64,000 nucleotides of DNA. It comes from Paenibacillus polymyxa M1 (lineage in GTDB: Bacteria; Bacillota; Bacilli; Paenibacillales; Paenibacillaceae). The position numbers were made by a program, and so were the translations under genes. This document shows, one piece after another, positions 1 through 10,653 of this stretch (the first letter of the stretch is position 1; every line of letters starts with the position of its first letter). The notes beneath the pieces were generated by a model. The model saw only the letters and a list, made by a program, of their open reading frames with translations. It had not been told where the DNA came from and made no database searches. The DNA is taken from contig NC_017542.1 of assembly GCF_000237325.1 (NCBI RefSeq), forward strand, positions 549,001-613,000. Direction: 5' to 3'.

Positions 1-911
1 AGCTGCAACAGGTACAGAACCAGTATACTGCACCTATAGCGGTGGATACTATGTTGTTGAACCTCAATATCAATTTGGCTAATAATGAAGTTCAGACGTT
101 CGGACGTCATTATACTGATCAAGATAACGAAGAACTTCAGGGGCAAATTAATCTGGCAAACCTTGTGCTTAATAATCCGAATAGCACACAACTGCAGGTA
201 GACCAGGCTAACACGGATTTGATTACAGCGTTTGCGAACTACCAATCCAAATGGATCGTAACTGATCTTGATATCAATGAGCTCAAGAACATTGCGAACA
301 ATCTGCTTACAGTAAATGGTACAGATCCTACGACGGTCTACTTTCACAGAGTAGTGGATGCATTCAATCGTCTGGACCAGTATTTGCCTATGCCGGAACT
401 TAAGAAAAATTACATGAATCTGGAAGATGCGATTCAGGAGTATAAAGATTTTATAGACAGCCAGCAACAAAGCAGCGGAACAGGAAGCGGCGACAGCAGT
501 GGTGGAACAACACCGCTAAGCGATAGCGACGGAACAGGAAGCGGCGACAGCAGTGGTGGAGCAACATCGCCAAGTGATAGCGACGGAACAGGAACTGGCG
601 ACAGCAGTGGTGGAACAACACCGCCAAGCGATAGCGACGGAACAGGAAGTAGCGACAGCAGTGGTGGAACAACACCGCCAAGCGATAGCAACGGAACAGG
701 AAGCGGCGACAGCAGTGGTGGAGCAACATCGCCAAGCGATAATAGCGGAACAGGAAGCGGCGACATTAGCGGTGGAGCAACACCGCCGAGCGATAACAGT
801 GGAACAGGAAGCAGCGACAGCAGTGGTGAAGCAACGCCACCGAGCGTTAGCAGCGGAGATGATTCAGGCTCGATTCCTGGCGGTAGTATTGATGACGTTA
901 TAATTCCTTAA
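1..911 (+). CDS. Surface protein with FIVAR-like module and Ser/Gly/Thr/Pro repeats (5' end outside window)
   Basis: The frame is open to the window edge, so this is the C-terminal part of a larger protein; the GTG at 42 is only an internal codon. The segment from about codon 30 to 65 (ELQGQINLANLVL then NPNSTQLQVDQAN) has the helical pattern of FIVAR domains of bacterial cell-surface proteins. From 477 to 854 come seven imperfect 18-residue repeats (GTGSGDSSGG..PPSDSD type), giving a flexible low-complexity tail. It ends in IDDVIIP with no LPxTG anchor or final membrane helix. A hairpin terminator follows. The extracellular role is inferred from composition and the FIVAR resemblance; substrate and anchor cannot be told without the missing N-terminus. 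Confidence 0.7.
   Translation, partial: LQQVQNQYTAPIAVDTMLLNLNINLANNEVQTFGRHYTDQDNEELQGQINLANLVLNNPNSTQLQVDQANTDLITAFANYQSKWIVTDLDINELKNIANNLLTVNGTDPTTVYFHRVVDAFNRLDQYLPMPELKKNYMNLEDAIQEYKDFIDSQQQSSGTGSGDSSGGTTPLSDSDGTGSGDSSGGATSPSDSDGTGTGDSSGGTTPPSDSDGTGSSDSSGGTTPPSDSNGTGSGDSSGGATSPSDNSGTGSGDISGGATPPSDNSGTGSSDSSGEATPPSVSSGDDSGSIPGGSIDDVIIP
477..854 (+). repeat. Seven tandem 54-bp repeats inside the surface protein
   Basis: Units begin at 477, 531, 585, 639, 693, 747 and 801, each starting GGAACAGGAA and coding for GTGSGDSSGG plus eight variable residues. Units differ by a few substitutions only. All keep the frame, so copy number can change without breaking the gene. Confidence 0.9.
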
Positions 912-947
912 TAAGGGGAATATAGGAAGTGCAAGGATGTATAGAAG

Positions 948-993
948 GGGACGATTCCGCACAGATTTTATCTGCGAGCGGACGTCCCTTTTT
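948..993 (+). terminator. Rho-independent terminator
   Basis: GGGACG and CCGC pair with GCGG and CGTCCC around a CAGATTTTATCTG core, followed by TTTTT. It ends the surface-protein transcript. Confidence 0.8.
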
Positions 994-1074
994 GTATGGG
1001 ACAGATCTTCTAATGTAGCTGGATAGAATAACCGATACAAAAAGATAGACGTTATTGAAAAGAGCGGGGGATTT

Positions 1075-4000
1075 ATGAAAAAACAGGGAGTTTTATTTTT
1101 TATTATACTTCTGCTTGCGGTTGCGTTGCCGGTATATCCGTTAGTGTCGGGTGTATTATCCGGAAACAGTCATTGGAAAGCTCACAACGGTGTTATTGAT
1201 TTGCGTAATTGGGACCCCGACAAGGAAGGTGCTGTACAGTTGGGAGGAGAGTGGGAGTTTTATCCTAATCAGCTTTTTCAGCCTTCATCTTTTCAGGAAA
1301 CGCGATATCAGGATTGGGGAAATCGTCAAAACTCCTCCAAATTGGGATTAGGCACCGGATCTTCTGCCAAAATTGTGGATGTGCCTGGTAAATGGAATCA
1401 GTGGATGCCTGGGGGACAGGCGACTGGATATGGAACCTATCATGTTCGTGTACTATTGCCTGAAAAAGTGGAAAATCTGTACGGCATCCATATGCAAAAT
1501 ATTCGCAACTCCAGCCGAGTATGGATTAACGGAGCAGAGGTGGGGGCAAGTGGTATTCCCTCTGTTTCGGCCGACAAGGGCAAGCAGGGCAACGCCCCCT
1601 TTGTTGGATTTGCTGCAGTAGATGGACATTCGGCTGATATTACCGTGCATGTGGCTAATTATAGCTATTCCTCTGGGGGGATCATTTATCCGCTGCTATT
1701 TGGGGATTATGCCAGTATTACGCATAGCCGTGAAGTAGCGATGGCAGAGGACACCGTACTGGTTGCAGGATTTTTTATCCCTACCGTATTTTTTATCATG
1801 CTGTACTTTTTACGTAGAAAAGAGAAGGCCCTGCTTTACTTAGCATGCTTTTGCATCGCGGCACTATTTTACATTCTGACACATGGAGAGAAGCTGCTAG
1901 TCTGGGGGATGCCGGATTTGCCTTATGAATGGATATTGAAAATTCAATCGTTCTCTTCGACGCTGTTCTACTATTTTCTGATTCGGTATGTTCATCTGAC
2001 GACACAGATTGTTATGAATCGAATCGTGCTGCTTCTATATAATATTGTAACCGCACTGATGCTGGGTATGGGGCTATTGTTGCCTACACTGGTCCTTTCA
2101 TCCTTTGAGACTTTTATTCTTCTTTTTGGTGTAGTCAGTGTGGGGTATGTATTACTGATTCTGATTCGTGGACTTCTTCAACGGACGGATGACGCTGCGC
2201 TGCTAGTCATTAGTATTATGAGCATTCTTATGATTGTGGTGACTAGTTTTGTGTATGTTCTGGGCTGGGGAGATGTACGTGGGGTGACAGCCTATGAAAT
2301 GCTCATATTCGTATTGGCTCAAACACTGTTGCTGGCCAAACGTTTTGTACATTCGTTCATGGAGGTTGAGAACCTATCACGACGGTTGCTAACACTGGAT
2401 GGGTTAAAGGACGAATTTCTGGCGAACACGTCACATGAGCTGCGTACTCCTCTACATGGAATTATTAATATCGCTCAATCTATGCTAGACCGCTACGGGG
2501 CACAATTCAATGAGCCGCAAAAGCACAACTTGGCCTTGATTGTGAATGTAGGGCGCAGACTGTCTTATTTGATTAACGATATTTTGGATTTTTCTAATTT
2601 GAAAAATGGAAGATTAGCCTTAAACCGTCGGCCTGTAAATGTACAGACTGCCGTGAATTCTGTGCTAGAGGTATTAGGTCATAACGTAGGTAAGAAAAAG
2701 CTCCAATTCGTCAAAGAATGGCCTAATTCGTTGCCCAAGGTGGATGCAGATGAGGACCGGTTGAATCAGATCTTATACAATTTATTGGGTAATGCGATGA
2801 AATTTACGGAGGAAGGCGAAATCGTAATCTCTGCCAAGGTGAGGAACCGTGAAATGGAAATCAGTGTGAAGGATACCGGACCAGGTATTGCCCCAGACCA
2901 TCTTTCACACATATTTGAACCTTTTAATCGAGGAGCGAATGCTGAGGACAAAGGATATAGTGGAACTGGGCTTGGGTTAGGCATAACCCGTCGTCTGGTG
3001 GAGCTGCATGGAGGTTATATCCGAGTAGAATCTAGATTGGGCAAGGGTTCGACCTTTTATTTTACACTGCCATTAGCGGAGACTGGTACGTCGGCACATG
3101 AAGTTCAAAAAGATGTCTTGTCTGAGGTTATATTGAAGCCTGGTGTGACCTCGAATCAGGGTGTGAATCCGCTTGAAGAGGATGGATTAGAGCAAGTGAG
3201 GAATGTTCCTTACAGAGTGCTGGCTGTAGATGATGATGGGGTTAACCTTCGGGTATTGGAAGAGCTGTTATACGCCACAGGTTGTAGTGTGGTGGCTGTG
3301 GACCATGCTGAGGAGGCGCTTCAGCTGCTGAATGGCCGTGCCCGATTTGATCTAGTTATTACGGACTGGATGATGCCAGAAATGTCCGGTATTGGGTTGT
3401 GTCGACGAATTCGCGAAGGGTATTCTCTCTCCGAGCTACCCGTATTGCTGCTGACGGCACGCGACCTGCCCGGCGATATCCATGCAGGCTTTATGGCCGG
3501 AGCAAATGACTTTCTGCGTAAGCCTGTTGATGCGGAGGAATTAAAGGCGCGTGTACGCACCCTGTTGAACATGCGTAATTCGGCAGAGGAAGCGGTGCGT
3601 TCGGAAATGGCCTTTTTACAGGCGCAAATCAAGCCGCACTTTCTGTACAATGCATTAAATGTCATTGTTTCGACCGTAGCAGTAGACCCGGACAAAGCAG
3701 CGGAGCTGCTCATGGAGCTGAGTCAGTACTTGCGGGGAAGCTTTGATTTTCAAAACAGGGAGAATACAGTTCCGCTATGCAAGGAGCTGGAATTGGTAGA
3801 ATCGTATGTGGCATTGGAAAAAGCCCGTTTTGAAGAACGGTTGCAGGTAACTATAGAGGTAGGGAGGAACATCCGGTCGCTGATCCCGCCATTAAGCATT
3901 CAGCCCATCGTGGAAAATGCGATACGACACGGTGTGATGCAGCGGGCCACAGGTGGAACAGTGCGGGTGATTGTACAAGAAGATGGAGCCGATTTTGTGG

Positions 4001-4215
4001 TCAGCGTGACCGATGACGGCGTAGGGATTCCACCAGAGCGACTACAACAGCTACTGTCGGAGGAGCATGTATCCTCCAGTGTGGGACTGCGTAATATCCA
4101 TCGCCGTCTGATCCATATGTATGGAGAAGGATTGCGGATTGAAAGCAATCCTATGCAAGGGACGACGGTAAGCTTCCGTGTGCCGGAAACGATCTTATCT
4201 CACCCTACTGAATGA
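1075..4215 (+). CDS. Hybrid sensor histidine kinase, 7TMR-DISM sensor, two kinase cores and a receiver
   Basis: 1046 residues. A signal peptide is followed by a jelly-roll extracellular domain (about 45-205, DISMED2-like, [11 protein letters not shown]), then seven membrane helices (about 224-425). A first kinase core has His454 in [10 protein letters not shown] and the ATP boxes [17 protein letters not shown] and GTGLGLG. A receiver follows with Asp764 in ITDWMMPEM and lysine in RKPVD. The C-terminus is a second, LytS-type core (PF06580) with His855 in [11 protein letters not shown] and an ATPase with NAIRHG. The start has a GGGGGA ribosome site. The regulator gene 160 bp downstream is the likely partner. 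The predicted role is sensing an external ligand, perhaps a carbohydrate; the ligand is unknown. Confidence 0.9.
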   Translation: MKKQGVLFFIILLLAVALPVYPLVSGVLSGNSHWKAHNGVIDLRNWDPDKEGAVQLGGEWEFYPNQLFQPSSFQETRYQDWGNRQNSSKLGLGTGSSAKIVDVPGKWNQWMPGGQATGYGTYHVRVLLPEKVENLYGIHMQNIRNSSRVWINGAEVGASGIPSVSADKGKQGNAPFVGFAAVDGHSADITVHVANYSYSSGGIIYPLLFGDYASITHSREVAMAEDTVLVAGFFIPTVFFIMLYFLRRKEKALLYLACFCIAALFYILTHGEKLLVWGMPDLPYEWILKIQSFSSTLFYYFLIRYVHLTTQIVMNRIVLLLYNIVTALMLGMGLLLPTLVLSSFETFILLFGVVSVGYVLLILIRGLLQRTDDAALLVISIMSILMIVVTSFVYVLGWGDVRGVTAYEMLIFVLAQTLLLAKRFVHSFMEVENLSRRLLTLDGLKDEFLANTSHELRTPLHGIINIAQSMLDRYGAQFNEPQKHNLALIVNVGRRLSYLINDILDFSNLKNGRLALNRRPVNVQTAVNSVLEVLGHNVGKKKLQFVKEWPNSLPKVDADEDRLNQILYNLLGNAMKFTEEGEIVISAKVRNREMEISVKDTGPGIAPDHLSHIFEPFNRGANAEDKGYSGTGLGLGITRRLVELHGGYIRVESRLGKGSTFYFTLPLAETGTSAHEVQKDVLSEVILKPGVTSNQGVNPLEEDGLEQVRNVPYRVLAVDDDGVNLRVLEELLYATGCSVVAVDHAEEALQLLNGRARFDLVITDWMMPEMSGIGLCRRIREGYSLSELPVLLLTARDLPGDIHAGFMAGANDFLRKPVDAEELKARVRTLLNMRNSAEEAVRSEMAFLQAQIKPHFLYNALNVIVSTVAVDPDKAAELLMELSQYLRGSFDFQNRENTVPLCKELELVESYVALEKARFEERLQVTIEVGRNIRSLIPPLSIQPIVENAIRHGVMQRATGGTVRVIVQEDGADFVVSVTDDGVGIPPERLQQLLSEEHVSSSVGLRNIHRRLIHMYGEGLRIESNPMQGTTVSFRVPETILSHPTE

Positions 4216-4373
4216 ATAAAAAAATACAGTACATCGGCCAGAAAAGCTAATGTCGCGCCCGAGTTTATACGATATATAAAATATAAGAAATTAAAAATCG
4301 GATGATAAAGCAGATAGCCTGGTCATAGAGCATTGTGATGGATGGTTGCAGCAAGAAGGGGGCGCGGACACAG

Positions 4374-5525
4374 ATGAAGGCGATATTGATTGATGATGAG
4401 AGGTCGGCATTAACGTACCTGGAACGGTTGCTGGAGGCGGACGGACGATTAACGGTCATGGGCAAATATACGTCTGCACAAGCTGGGTTGGATCATCTGG
4501 CGGCAGAACGCGTGGATATTGTTTTTATAGATATCGGAATGCCGGAGATGAACGGACTGGAGGCCGCCGAGTGGATTCAACAGCTGGACTCGCATATTCA
4601 TATCGTCTTTGTGACTGCGTATTCGGAATACGCTATTGAAGCATTCGAACTGCAGGCACTGGATTACTTGTTAAAACCTGTTCATGCCCGGCGGCTTAAT
4701 AAAACGTTAGATCGGATTGTAGCCACGCTGGCAGATTCCCGTCCTTCCAGCTCGGTCGTCGCAGCAGAGCAATTACCCAAAGTGCGTTGTTTTCAAAAGC
4801 TTGAAATTCCGGAGGATGGACAAGGAGCCGTGGGAGCAAAGCCATTCAAATGGCGTACACTAAAGTCGCAGGAGCTATTCTCCTTTTTACTACATCATGA
4901 AGGAGAATGGGTTAGCAAGGAGCAATTGCTGGATGCGCTGTGGCCCGAATATCATTTGGATAAGGCTGTTGTTCATCTACACACGTCCATTTACCAAATC
5001 CGCAAGGCGTTGAAAGAACGGATGCAAGATACGAAGCTGGAATACAACCTGGATCGCTATCGTTTGAATCGTAATGGCTGGGTTACAGATGTGGAGCTAT
5101 TCGAGCGGGGCATCTCCGAGTGGGCGGCCTCTGGGAATGGCGGTACACCGCGTATCGAGAGCCTGTTGGCTCTGTACCGTGGCAATTATCTGGAGGAGCA
5201 CGATTATCCATGGGCGTATGCAAAAAGAGAAAAACTACGCAATATGTATCTGGCATGTGCTTCAGAACTGGCTAAGGAAGAGCTTCGTTCAGGTCGTGCC
5301 CGGCAGTCTATCCAGCGCTTGCTCAGCCTACAACAGAGGGAGCCTTACTCAGATGATATCTGTGGTCTGCTGCTGACAGCCTATGCCCAGTTGGGCGAGT
5401 ATACAGCTGCTCAAAAGCATTATGAAAGCTTCGTCAGCTTATTGGAAGATGAGTTGGGTATTGAGCCACATCAGGTTACACACCAGTTGTACGTGCAATT
5501 GAAAACACAGACGCTACCTGCGTAG
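4374..5525 (+). CDS. Response regulator with receiver, winged helix and BTAD (SARP-like)
   Basis: 383 residues. The receiver (1-120) has DDE near the N-terminus, phosphoacceptor Asp53 in FIDIGMPEMNG, and KPV near residue 102. A winged-helix DNA-binding domain (about 150-245, HLHTSIYQIRKAL) is followed by a helical bacterial transcriptional activator domain (about 250-380), as in SARP-type regulators. A GTG start at 4335 would add 13 residues but has no ribosome site; the ATG at 4374 sits behind AGAAGGGGG and starts directly with the receiver strand. Co-directional with the hybrid kinase, so probably its partner. Targets are unknown. Confidence 0.85.
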   Translation: MKAILIDDERSALTYLERLLEADGRLTVMGKYTSAQAGLDHLAAERVDIVFIDIGMPEMNGLEAAEWIQQLDSHIHIVFVTAYSEYAIEAFELQALDYLLKPVHARRLNKTLDRIVATLADSRPSSSVVAAEQLPKVRCFQKLEIPEDGQGAVGAKPFKWRTLKSQELFSFLLHHEGEWVSKEQLLDALWPEYHLDKAVVHLHTSIYQIRKALKERMQDTKLEYNLDRYRLNRNGWVTDVELFERGISEWAASGNGGTPRIESLLALYRGNYLEEHDYPWAYAKREKLRNMYLACASELAKEELRSGRARQSIQRLLSLQQREPYSDDICGLLLTAYAQLGEYTAAQKHYESFVSLLEDELGIEPHQVTHQLYVQLKTQTLPA

Positions 5526-5550
5526 ACTGCTGTACTCGCTCAGGTCATAT

Positions 5551-5586
5551 GAATAGGCCAACCAGAGGTTACTGGTTGGCCTATTC
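5551..5586. terminator. Bidirectional hairpin terminator
   Basis: Perfect 15-bp stem, GAATAGGCCAACCAG against its complement with a 6-nt loop, between the convergent regulator gene and sigL. Confidence 0.75.
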
Positions 5587-5668
5587 TCTATTGGAGATTC
5601 TACGAGGGAGGCAGCCGGTAGAATGTGATAGCGCTGCTTCTTGGTTTTCACAATCGCTTGCTGAAGTT

Positions 5669-6985
5669 TTAATACACTTTTCTCCTGGCGGAGGATAAAT
5701 ACCCCAATTCTTCTCGGTATTTGGCTACCGTTCTGCGTGACAGCTCTAGTCCTTCCTTTGCCATCAGTTCTGTGATTGCCTGATCTGAAAATGGTTTTTG
5801 CTTCTCTTCACCGTCGATGATCTGCTTTATCCGCATTTTTGCGCTCTCTGATGAAGTAGCATCTCCGTCTTTCGATCCTAGGGCGGAGGTGAAGAAATAT
5901 TTGAGTTCAAACAATCCACGGGGCGTCTGCATGTATTTATTACTGACCGCCCGGCTGATCGTGGATTCATGCAGGCCGGTTATTTCAGCAATCTCCTTTT
6001 GGGTCATCGATTTCAGATGATAAACGCCATGCTCAAAAAAATCCCGCTGCCTATCAACAATAGCCTGGGCCACACGCATCAGGGTCAGGCGGCGCTGCTC
6101 AAGGCTATGAATAAGCCATAATGCCGTATTCATCTTCTCACGAAGAAATCGTTTCTCTTCCTCCATAGCCGGCTTTCGAAGCATACTTTGGTAAAAAGGA
6201 TTAATCCCGACGCGTGGGACTGTGATATCATTAACTGTCACAATGTAGTCGTTTTTAAATTTCTCCACTGAGATATCTGCTATATGATGCTGGCGTTCAT
6301 ATGGAGCAAATGCCGCTCCCGGACAAGGATTCAGCTTGCGTATCTGATCGGTAATTTGTTGTACCATGTGAATGTCGATCCCCAGAGCATCTGCGATTTT
6401 TTGTATGCGGTTACATGAAAGATTGACTATGTGATGTCGCACGATTTCTTCCAGATAAACATCATCATTCCCGGCATATCGCAGCTGCAAAAGAAGGCAT
6501 TCCTCCAGACTGCGGGCAGCGATTCCTGCCGGTTCAAAGCCTTGAATCAGGGCAAGTATATTTTCAACCTCATCGGTGGGGACGTCAAGTATTCCGGCAA
6601 CTATATTTACATCCAGCTCAAGGTAGCCTTTTTCATTTAAATTCCCAATCAGAAACATGCCAATCATCTGTTGTAGCCTGGATAGCCCGCTGACCATCCC
6701 AAGCTGCGCTTTAAGATGTCTATATAAATTATCTGCGGGATTAGAGACAAAATCCAGAAGGTCTACCGGATTATCATTTTTTCGTGGCGAATATTCTTCT
6801 TCTGTATTGATTCTTTCGATGGACATATCGATCTCTGCCAAATCAATGATCGGATTTTCATTTGCTTGCTCATGAAGATATGACATCAGATCGACCGAAG
6901 AATATTGAAGAATCGTGATGGCTTGTCGTAATTCTGGAGTCATAGCCAGCCTGAATGTTTGCTCTTGCTGTAATCCGTAGCGCAT
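5669..6985 (-). CDS. sigL: RNA polymerase sigma-54 factor (SigL/RpoN)
   Basis: 438 residues. Region I at the N-terminus is Gln/Leu-rich (LQQEQTFRLAMTPELRQAI), as needed for activator response. The core-binding region spans about 80-300. A helix-turn-helix (TGLHESTISRAVSNKY) precedes the C-terminal RpoN box SRRTVAKYREELGY, which reads the -24 element. Length is normal for the family. The gene is divergent from an activator gene of the LevR type, and a PTS operon with a -24/-12 promoter lies just beyond, so sigma factor, activator and target are side by side here. Confidence 0.95.
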   Translation of the reverse strand: MRYGLQQEQTFRLAMTPELRQAITILQYSSVDLMSYLHEQANENPIIDLAEIDMSIERINTEEEYSPRKNDNPVDLLDFVSNPADNLYRHLKAQLGMVSGLSRLQQMIGMFLIGNLNEKGYLELDVNIVAGILDVPTDEVENILALIQGFEPAGIAARSLEECLLLQLRYAGNDDVYLEEIVRHHIVNLSCNRIQKIADALGIDIHMVQQITDQIRKLNPCPGAAFAPYERQHHIADISVEKFKNDYIVTVNDITVPRVGINPFYQSMLRKPAMEEEKRFLREKMNTALWLIHSLEQRRLTLMRVAQAIVDRQRDFFEHGVYHLKSMTQKEIAEITGLHESTISRAVSNKYMQTPRGLFELKYFFTSALGSKDGDATSSESAKMRIKQIIDGEEKQKPFSDQAITELMAKEGLELSRRTVAKYREELGYLSSARRKVY

Positions 6986-7239
6986 TATTTTATCTCAGCT
7001 CCTTACTGGGAAACAAAAATAACTTTTTATGCAGCTTATTCGTGAAGCTTATGCAATTATACTGCCAACCTTTGATCTTGGAAAAGAAGTGAATGGAATA
7101 GGCTGAATTTGAGTTTTGGATAGATTCAATAAAAAGGGTATCAGATTAATGATTAACTTGTCAGTTTATTTTCTTGTAGAGGATTATTTCTTTTTTTATA
7201 TACTAATTAAATAAGAACTAGTCAGCATGGGGGAATACC

Positions 7240-10032
7240 GTGAAACGAATTGATGAGATCTTAGAGTATATTGCCAATGGGACAAAGAAACTGTCGGTAG
7301 AGGCCTTGCAGGACGGCAGTGGAATTACGGCAGCGGAAATAGCCGATCAACACAATATGTTAAGGAATAATGTAAGCAAGGAGCTTAATAGCCTACTACG
7401 CGCCGACTTGATTATTAAAATCAAGGGGAGACCCGTCAAGTTTTTGCACAAGCAGGTGATCGAGGAGACCTTTCGGGTTCAGCTTAAAGAGAAACAAATC
7501 CAAGTCAACAGCATTCATGAAATATTGCTGCCTGGAGAGCAAGTGGATCCGTTTCACGCCTTAATCGGTTTCATGGGGAGTATGAGAAACCAGGTTGAGC
7601 AGGGAAAAGCGGCAATATTATACCCGCCGAAGGGCTTACATACGCTGATTGTGGGGCAGACTGGCGTTGGGAAAACAATGTTCGCTAGATTGATGTATAA
7701 TTATGGTAAATATATGAAGCGCTTTTCAGAGCAAGCACCGTTTATCGTATTTAACTGCGCCGATTATTACAATAACCCTCAACTGCTACTTTCCCATATT
7801 TTTGGTCATGTAAAAGGAGCATTTACCGGGGCTGATCGGGAGAAAGAGGGGCTGGTTGAGAAAGCGGATGGGGGCATCCTGTTTTTAGATGAGATTCATC
7901 GGCTGCCCCCAGAAGGCCAAGAAATGATATTTTATTTCATGGACACGAACAGTTACAACAAATTGGGCGAGTCGGAGCGTAAGCGGGAAGCGAATGTGCT
8001 GCTCATCGGCGCTACGACCGAAGATCCCGGTTCTTCTATGTTGAAAACCTTTATCAGACGGATACCGATTACGATCAACATTCCTTCCTTGCAAGAGCGG
8101 ACCGTTGAGGAGCGGTTTTTGATCCTGAAGCATCTCTTTGCAAACGAAGCCCATCGTGTGAACAAGCCCATTAGGGTTGAATTGGAAACTGTAAAAGCGC
8201 TGATTGGCAGCGTAACCTATGGCAATATCGGTCAGTTGAAATCGAACATTCAGCTTGTGTGTGCCAAAGGATTTTTGAACAGCATACATGAAAATAAGGA
8301 AGAGATTGAACTTGATTTTAAAATTTTGCCCGGAAATATCAAGGAAGGTCTATTTAATATGGGGAAGAACCGCAAGGAGATTGCCGAAATGGAGATGGTC
8401 AACTCCTCGCTGTATATTACTCCTGAAGGCAGCAAAGGAATGGATGAAGCAGACGCTTCTGAACTGCCGTTCAACCTGTACAAATTGATTGAAGACAAGA
8501 TAGGGATGCTCAAAGAAGAAGGACTCGATGACAGTTTTATCAATAAGTTTATAACTACAGATGTCAATATTCACATCAAAAGTTTCTATAACCGATTTTA
8601 TAACATTAAAGGGGGACGGGAACGGATTCTTAAGATCGTAGGCAGAAATATTCTGGAGTTCGCTGAACAGGTGCAAGAGATGGCTCAAAAAGAATTGAAT
8701 AGAAATTACAGTGACAGGTTTGTTTATGCCTTCAGTCTTCATTTGAGTGCCTTCTTAAAGCGAATCCGGGAGAAAAAATATGTCAGTAAACAAATCTATG
8801 ATCCGATGAATGATCAGGATGAAGAATACAGACTGGCACTTATTATCAAGGATTTGATCGAGTCCAAGTTTGAAGTCAACGTACCCGATGCCGAGACTAC
8901 CTATGTGGCGATTCTTCTGAAATCGGTAGAAGAGGAGCACCAGGGAAATGTGGGAATCATTGTAGCTGCACATGGCAACAGTACGGCAAGCAGTGTCGTT
9001 AGCGTTGTCGACAGCCTGCTGGGAAGCTCAAATATTTGCGCAGTAGACATGCCTTTGGATGTTAGTCCTAGAGAAATCCTGGAAGTTATTGTGGATAAAG
9101 TGAAGGACATTGACAATGGCAGAGGCGTATTGCTGCTGGTTGATATGGGCTCCTTGCTCAATCTTGAAGCAACCATTATGGAACGTGTCGGGATTAAGGT
9201 GAAGACTATCGATATGGTTTCAACCCCGCTTGTGTTGGAGGCTGTGCGAAAGGCCAGTATTTTTGATATGAATATAGAGGAAATTTATCAATCTTTGAAG
9301 GATTTTCGTGGATATAACACTGGAAATGCTGGAGTGAAAGCGGAAAAGACCAGTAATAAGGTAATCGTGACGGTCTGTTCCTCCGGCAAAGGTGCCGCCG
9401 CCAAGCTAAAGGAGTTTGTAGAGAAGGTTGTTTATGACTTAACCGAAGAGAAAATAGTTGTTGTACCGGCAAAGGTCAGGGAATTGGATAAAGTGGTGAA
9501 GGATTTACGGGCCAAGCATACGCTTCTTGCGGTGATTGGGGTTAAGCGGCCAAGCGAGCTCAATGTACCGTTTATCCCTTTGGAAAAACTGATCGAGGCA
9601 AGCGGTGAACAGGCATTAAGAGAATTGTTGCTCAACAATCAGTTGCCTGTTATGCATGAACACGGAAGCGTGGTCGTAAGAGATCTATGTGAGGATACGC
9701 TAAAGGAGTTTATGACTTATTTGAATCCTCACAAAATTTTGGGGATTTTGATGAAATTTATCGAGCAGCTGGAACAGGAACTGGAGGCTGATTTCCATTA
9801 TGCAAAGAAGGTTCAGCTTGCTGTTCATACGGCTCATGCGCTGGAACGAATGGTCATTGGAGAAGGGCTAGTGTATCAAGAGGATGTATCCTTGCTTGAC
9901 CAACGATTAATCGATGTGGTGAACCGTTCCTGCAATATATTTGCCTCCAGTATTAACATTAAGCTGACTAATGATGAAAAATATTATATTTGCGAAATCC
10001 TAAGCGAAGTATATAACTGTATCCCCAAGTAG
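7240..10032 (+). CDS. levR: LevR-type sigma-54 activator with PTS regulation domains
   Basis: 930 residues, GTG start behind GGGGGA. An N-terminal winged helix (1-90) is followed by an AAA+ domain (about 105-370) with Walker A VGQTGVGKT, Walker B GGILFLDEIH and the sigma-54 contact loop VKGAFTGAD. Then come a PRD (about 430-540), an EIIA-Man-like domain with the phosphoacceptor region AAHGNSTA (about 565), an EIIB-Gat-like domain with VTVCSSGKG (about 710), and a second PRD at the C-terminus (VHTAHALERM). By family knowledge, activity is tuned by PTS phosphorylation. It should activate the downstream PTS operon from its -24/-12 promoter. The symbol is by family resemblance; the sugar is not proved. 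Confidence 0.9.
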   Translation: MKRIDEILEYIANGTKKLSVEALQDGSGITAAEIADQHNMLRNNVSKELNSLLRADLIIKIKGRPVKFLHKQVIEETFRVQLKEKQIQVNSIHEILLPGEQVDPFHALIGFMGSMRNQVEQGKAAILYPPKGLHTLIVGQTGVGKTMFARLMYNYGKYMKRFSEQAPFIVFNCADYYNNPQLLLSHIFGHVKGAFTGADREKEGLVEKADGGILFLDEIHRLPPEGQEMIFYFMDTNSYNKLGESERKREANVLLIGATTEDPGSSMLKTFIRRIPITINIPSLQERTVEERFLILKHLFANEAHRVNKPIRVELETVKALIGSVTYGNIGQLKSNIQLVCAKGFLNSIHENKEEIELDFKILPGNIKEGLFNMGKNRKEIAEMEMVNSSLYITPEGSKGMDEADASELPFNLYKLIEDKIGMLKEEGLDDSFINKFITTDVNIHIKSFYNRFYNIKGGRERILKIVGRNILEFAEQVQEMAQKELNRNYSDRFVYAFSLHLSAFLKRIREKKYVSKQIYDPMNDQDEEYRLALIIKDLIESKFEVNVPDAETTYVAILLKSVEEEHQGNVGIIVAAHGNSTASSVVSVVDSLLGSSNICAVDMPLDVSPREILEVIVDKVKDIDNGRGVLLLVDMGSLLNLEATIMERVGIKVKTIDMVSTPLVLEAVRKASIFDMNIEEIYQSLKDFRGYNTGNAGVKAEKTSNKVIVTVCSSGKGAAAKLKEFVEKVVYDLTEEKIVVVPAKVRELDKVVKDLRAKHTLLAVIGVKRPSELNVPFIPLEKLIEASGEQALRELLLNNQLPVMHEHGSVVVRDLCEDTLKEFMTYLNPHKILGILMKFIEQLEQELEADFHYAKKVQLAVHTAHALERMVIGEGLVYQEDVSLLDQRLIDVVNRSCNIFASSINIKLTNDEKYYICEILSEVYNCIPK

Positions 10033-10105
10033 TGGCGCAAGTGTATAAAACGATGCTGGATGTGTATTAATCATGCGGATAAGGATAATAAGTAGTTGGT
10101 GAGAA

Positions 10106-10148
10106 AAGGCCAAATTCCCGGAGCAGCCGAGGGTTTGGTCTTTTTTTT
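10106..10148 (+). terminator. Rho-independent terminator after levR
   Basis: GGCCAAA..CCC pairs with GGG..TTTGGTC, followed by eight T. It separates the activator gene from the PTS operon, which therefore depends on its own promoter. Confidence 0.8.
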
Positions 10149-10174
10149 GATAGTTAATCGCATCATACAGAATC

Positions 10175-10192
10175 TTGGCATGAGACTTGCAT
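10175..10192 (+). promoter_or_regulatory. Sigma-54 (-24/-12) promoter of the PTS operon
   Basis: TTGGCATGAGACTTGCAT matches the consensus TGGCAY-N5-TTGCW with GG and GC dinucleotides 12 bp apart. The expected start is near 10202, 30 bp before the IIA start codon. Position, downstream PTS and adjacent sigL and activator genes agree. Confidence 0.92.
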
Positions 10193-10231
10193 ATAAGTAT
10201 AGGCGAAGGATGCAAGGAGGGGGTGAAACAA

Positions 10232-10651
10232 ATGATAGGTGTTATTGTTGGCACTCATGGAAAATTTTCCGAAGAGATCCTAAGATCCACGGAAATGATT
10301 TTCGGCCATCTGGAAAATGTGGTGGGTGTAACGTTTGAACCAGGTGAAAGTGTTAACGGACTTGTTGAGAAGTACAAAGCGGCCTTGGAAACAATTGATT
10401 GGACGGACGGATTGATTTTTCTCGTCGATTTGTTTGGTGGCAGTCCCTATAATGCGGCCAGTAGGATTGTGGCCAGGTATGAAAAAATGGACATTGTAAC
10501 AGGGGTAAACCTGCCAATGATCGTAGACCTGCTGACCAATAGAGGGCTGGAGAACGTGGAGAATCTGAGTGATCTGGCCATCCGTGCGGGTCAGGATTCA
10601 ATGAAGTCTTTTCGTGTCATCCGGGACATACAAACAGAGGAGGAATTATAG
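10232..10651 (+). CDS. levD: PTS mannose-family EIIA component
   Basis: 139 residues. It begins MIGVIVGTHGKFSEEIL, with the phosphoacceptor His of EIIA-Man in GTHG. Cytosolic; it takes phosphate from HPr and passes it to the IIB partner. The ATG at 10232 lies 9 nt after AAGGAGGGG; upstream in-frame codons overlap the ribosome site. First gene of a four-gene operon, and the reading frames that follow are tightly packed. The symbol follows the B. subtilis lev order; a mannose rather than fructose system is equally possible. Confidence 0.88.
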   Translation: MIGVIVGTHGKFSEEILRSTEMIFGHLENVVGVTFEPGESVNGLVEKYKAALETIDWTDGLIFLVDLFGGSPYNAASRIVARYEKMDIVTGVNLPMIVDLLTNRGLENVENLSDLAIRAGQDSMKSFRVIRDIQTEEEL

Positions 10652-10653
10652 GT

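Noticed and set aside
434..766. Long minus-strand frames opposite the repeat tract
   Set aside because: They arise from the regular 54-bp repeats on the plus strand and have no ribosome site or domain.
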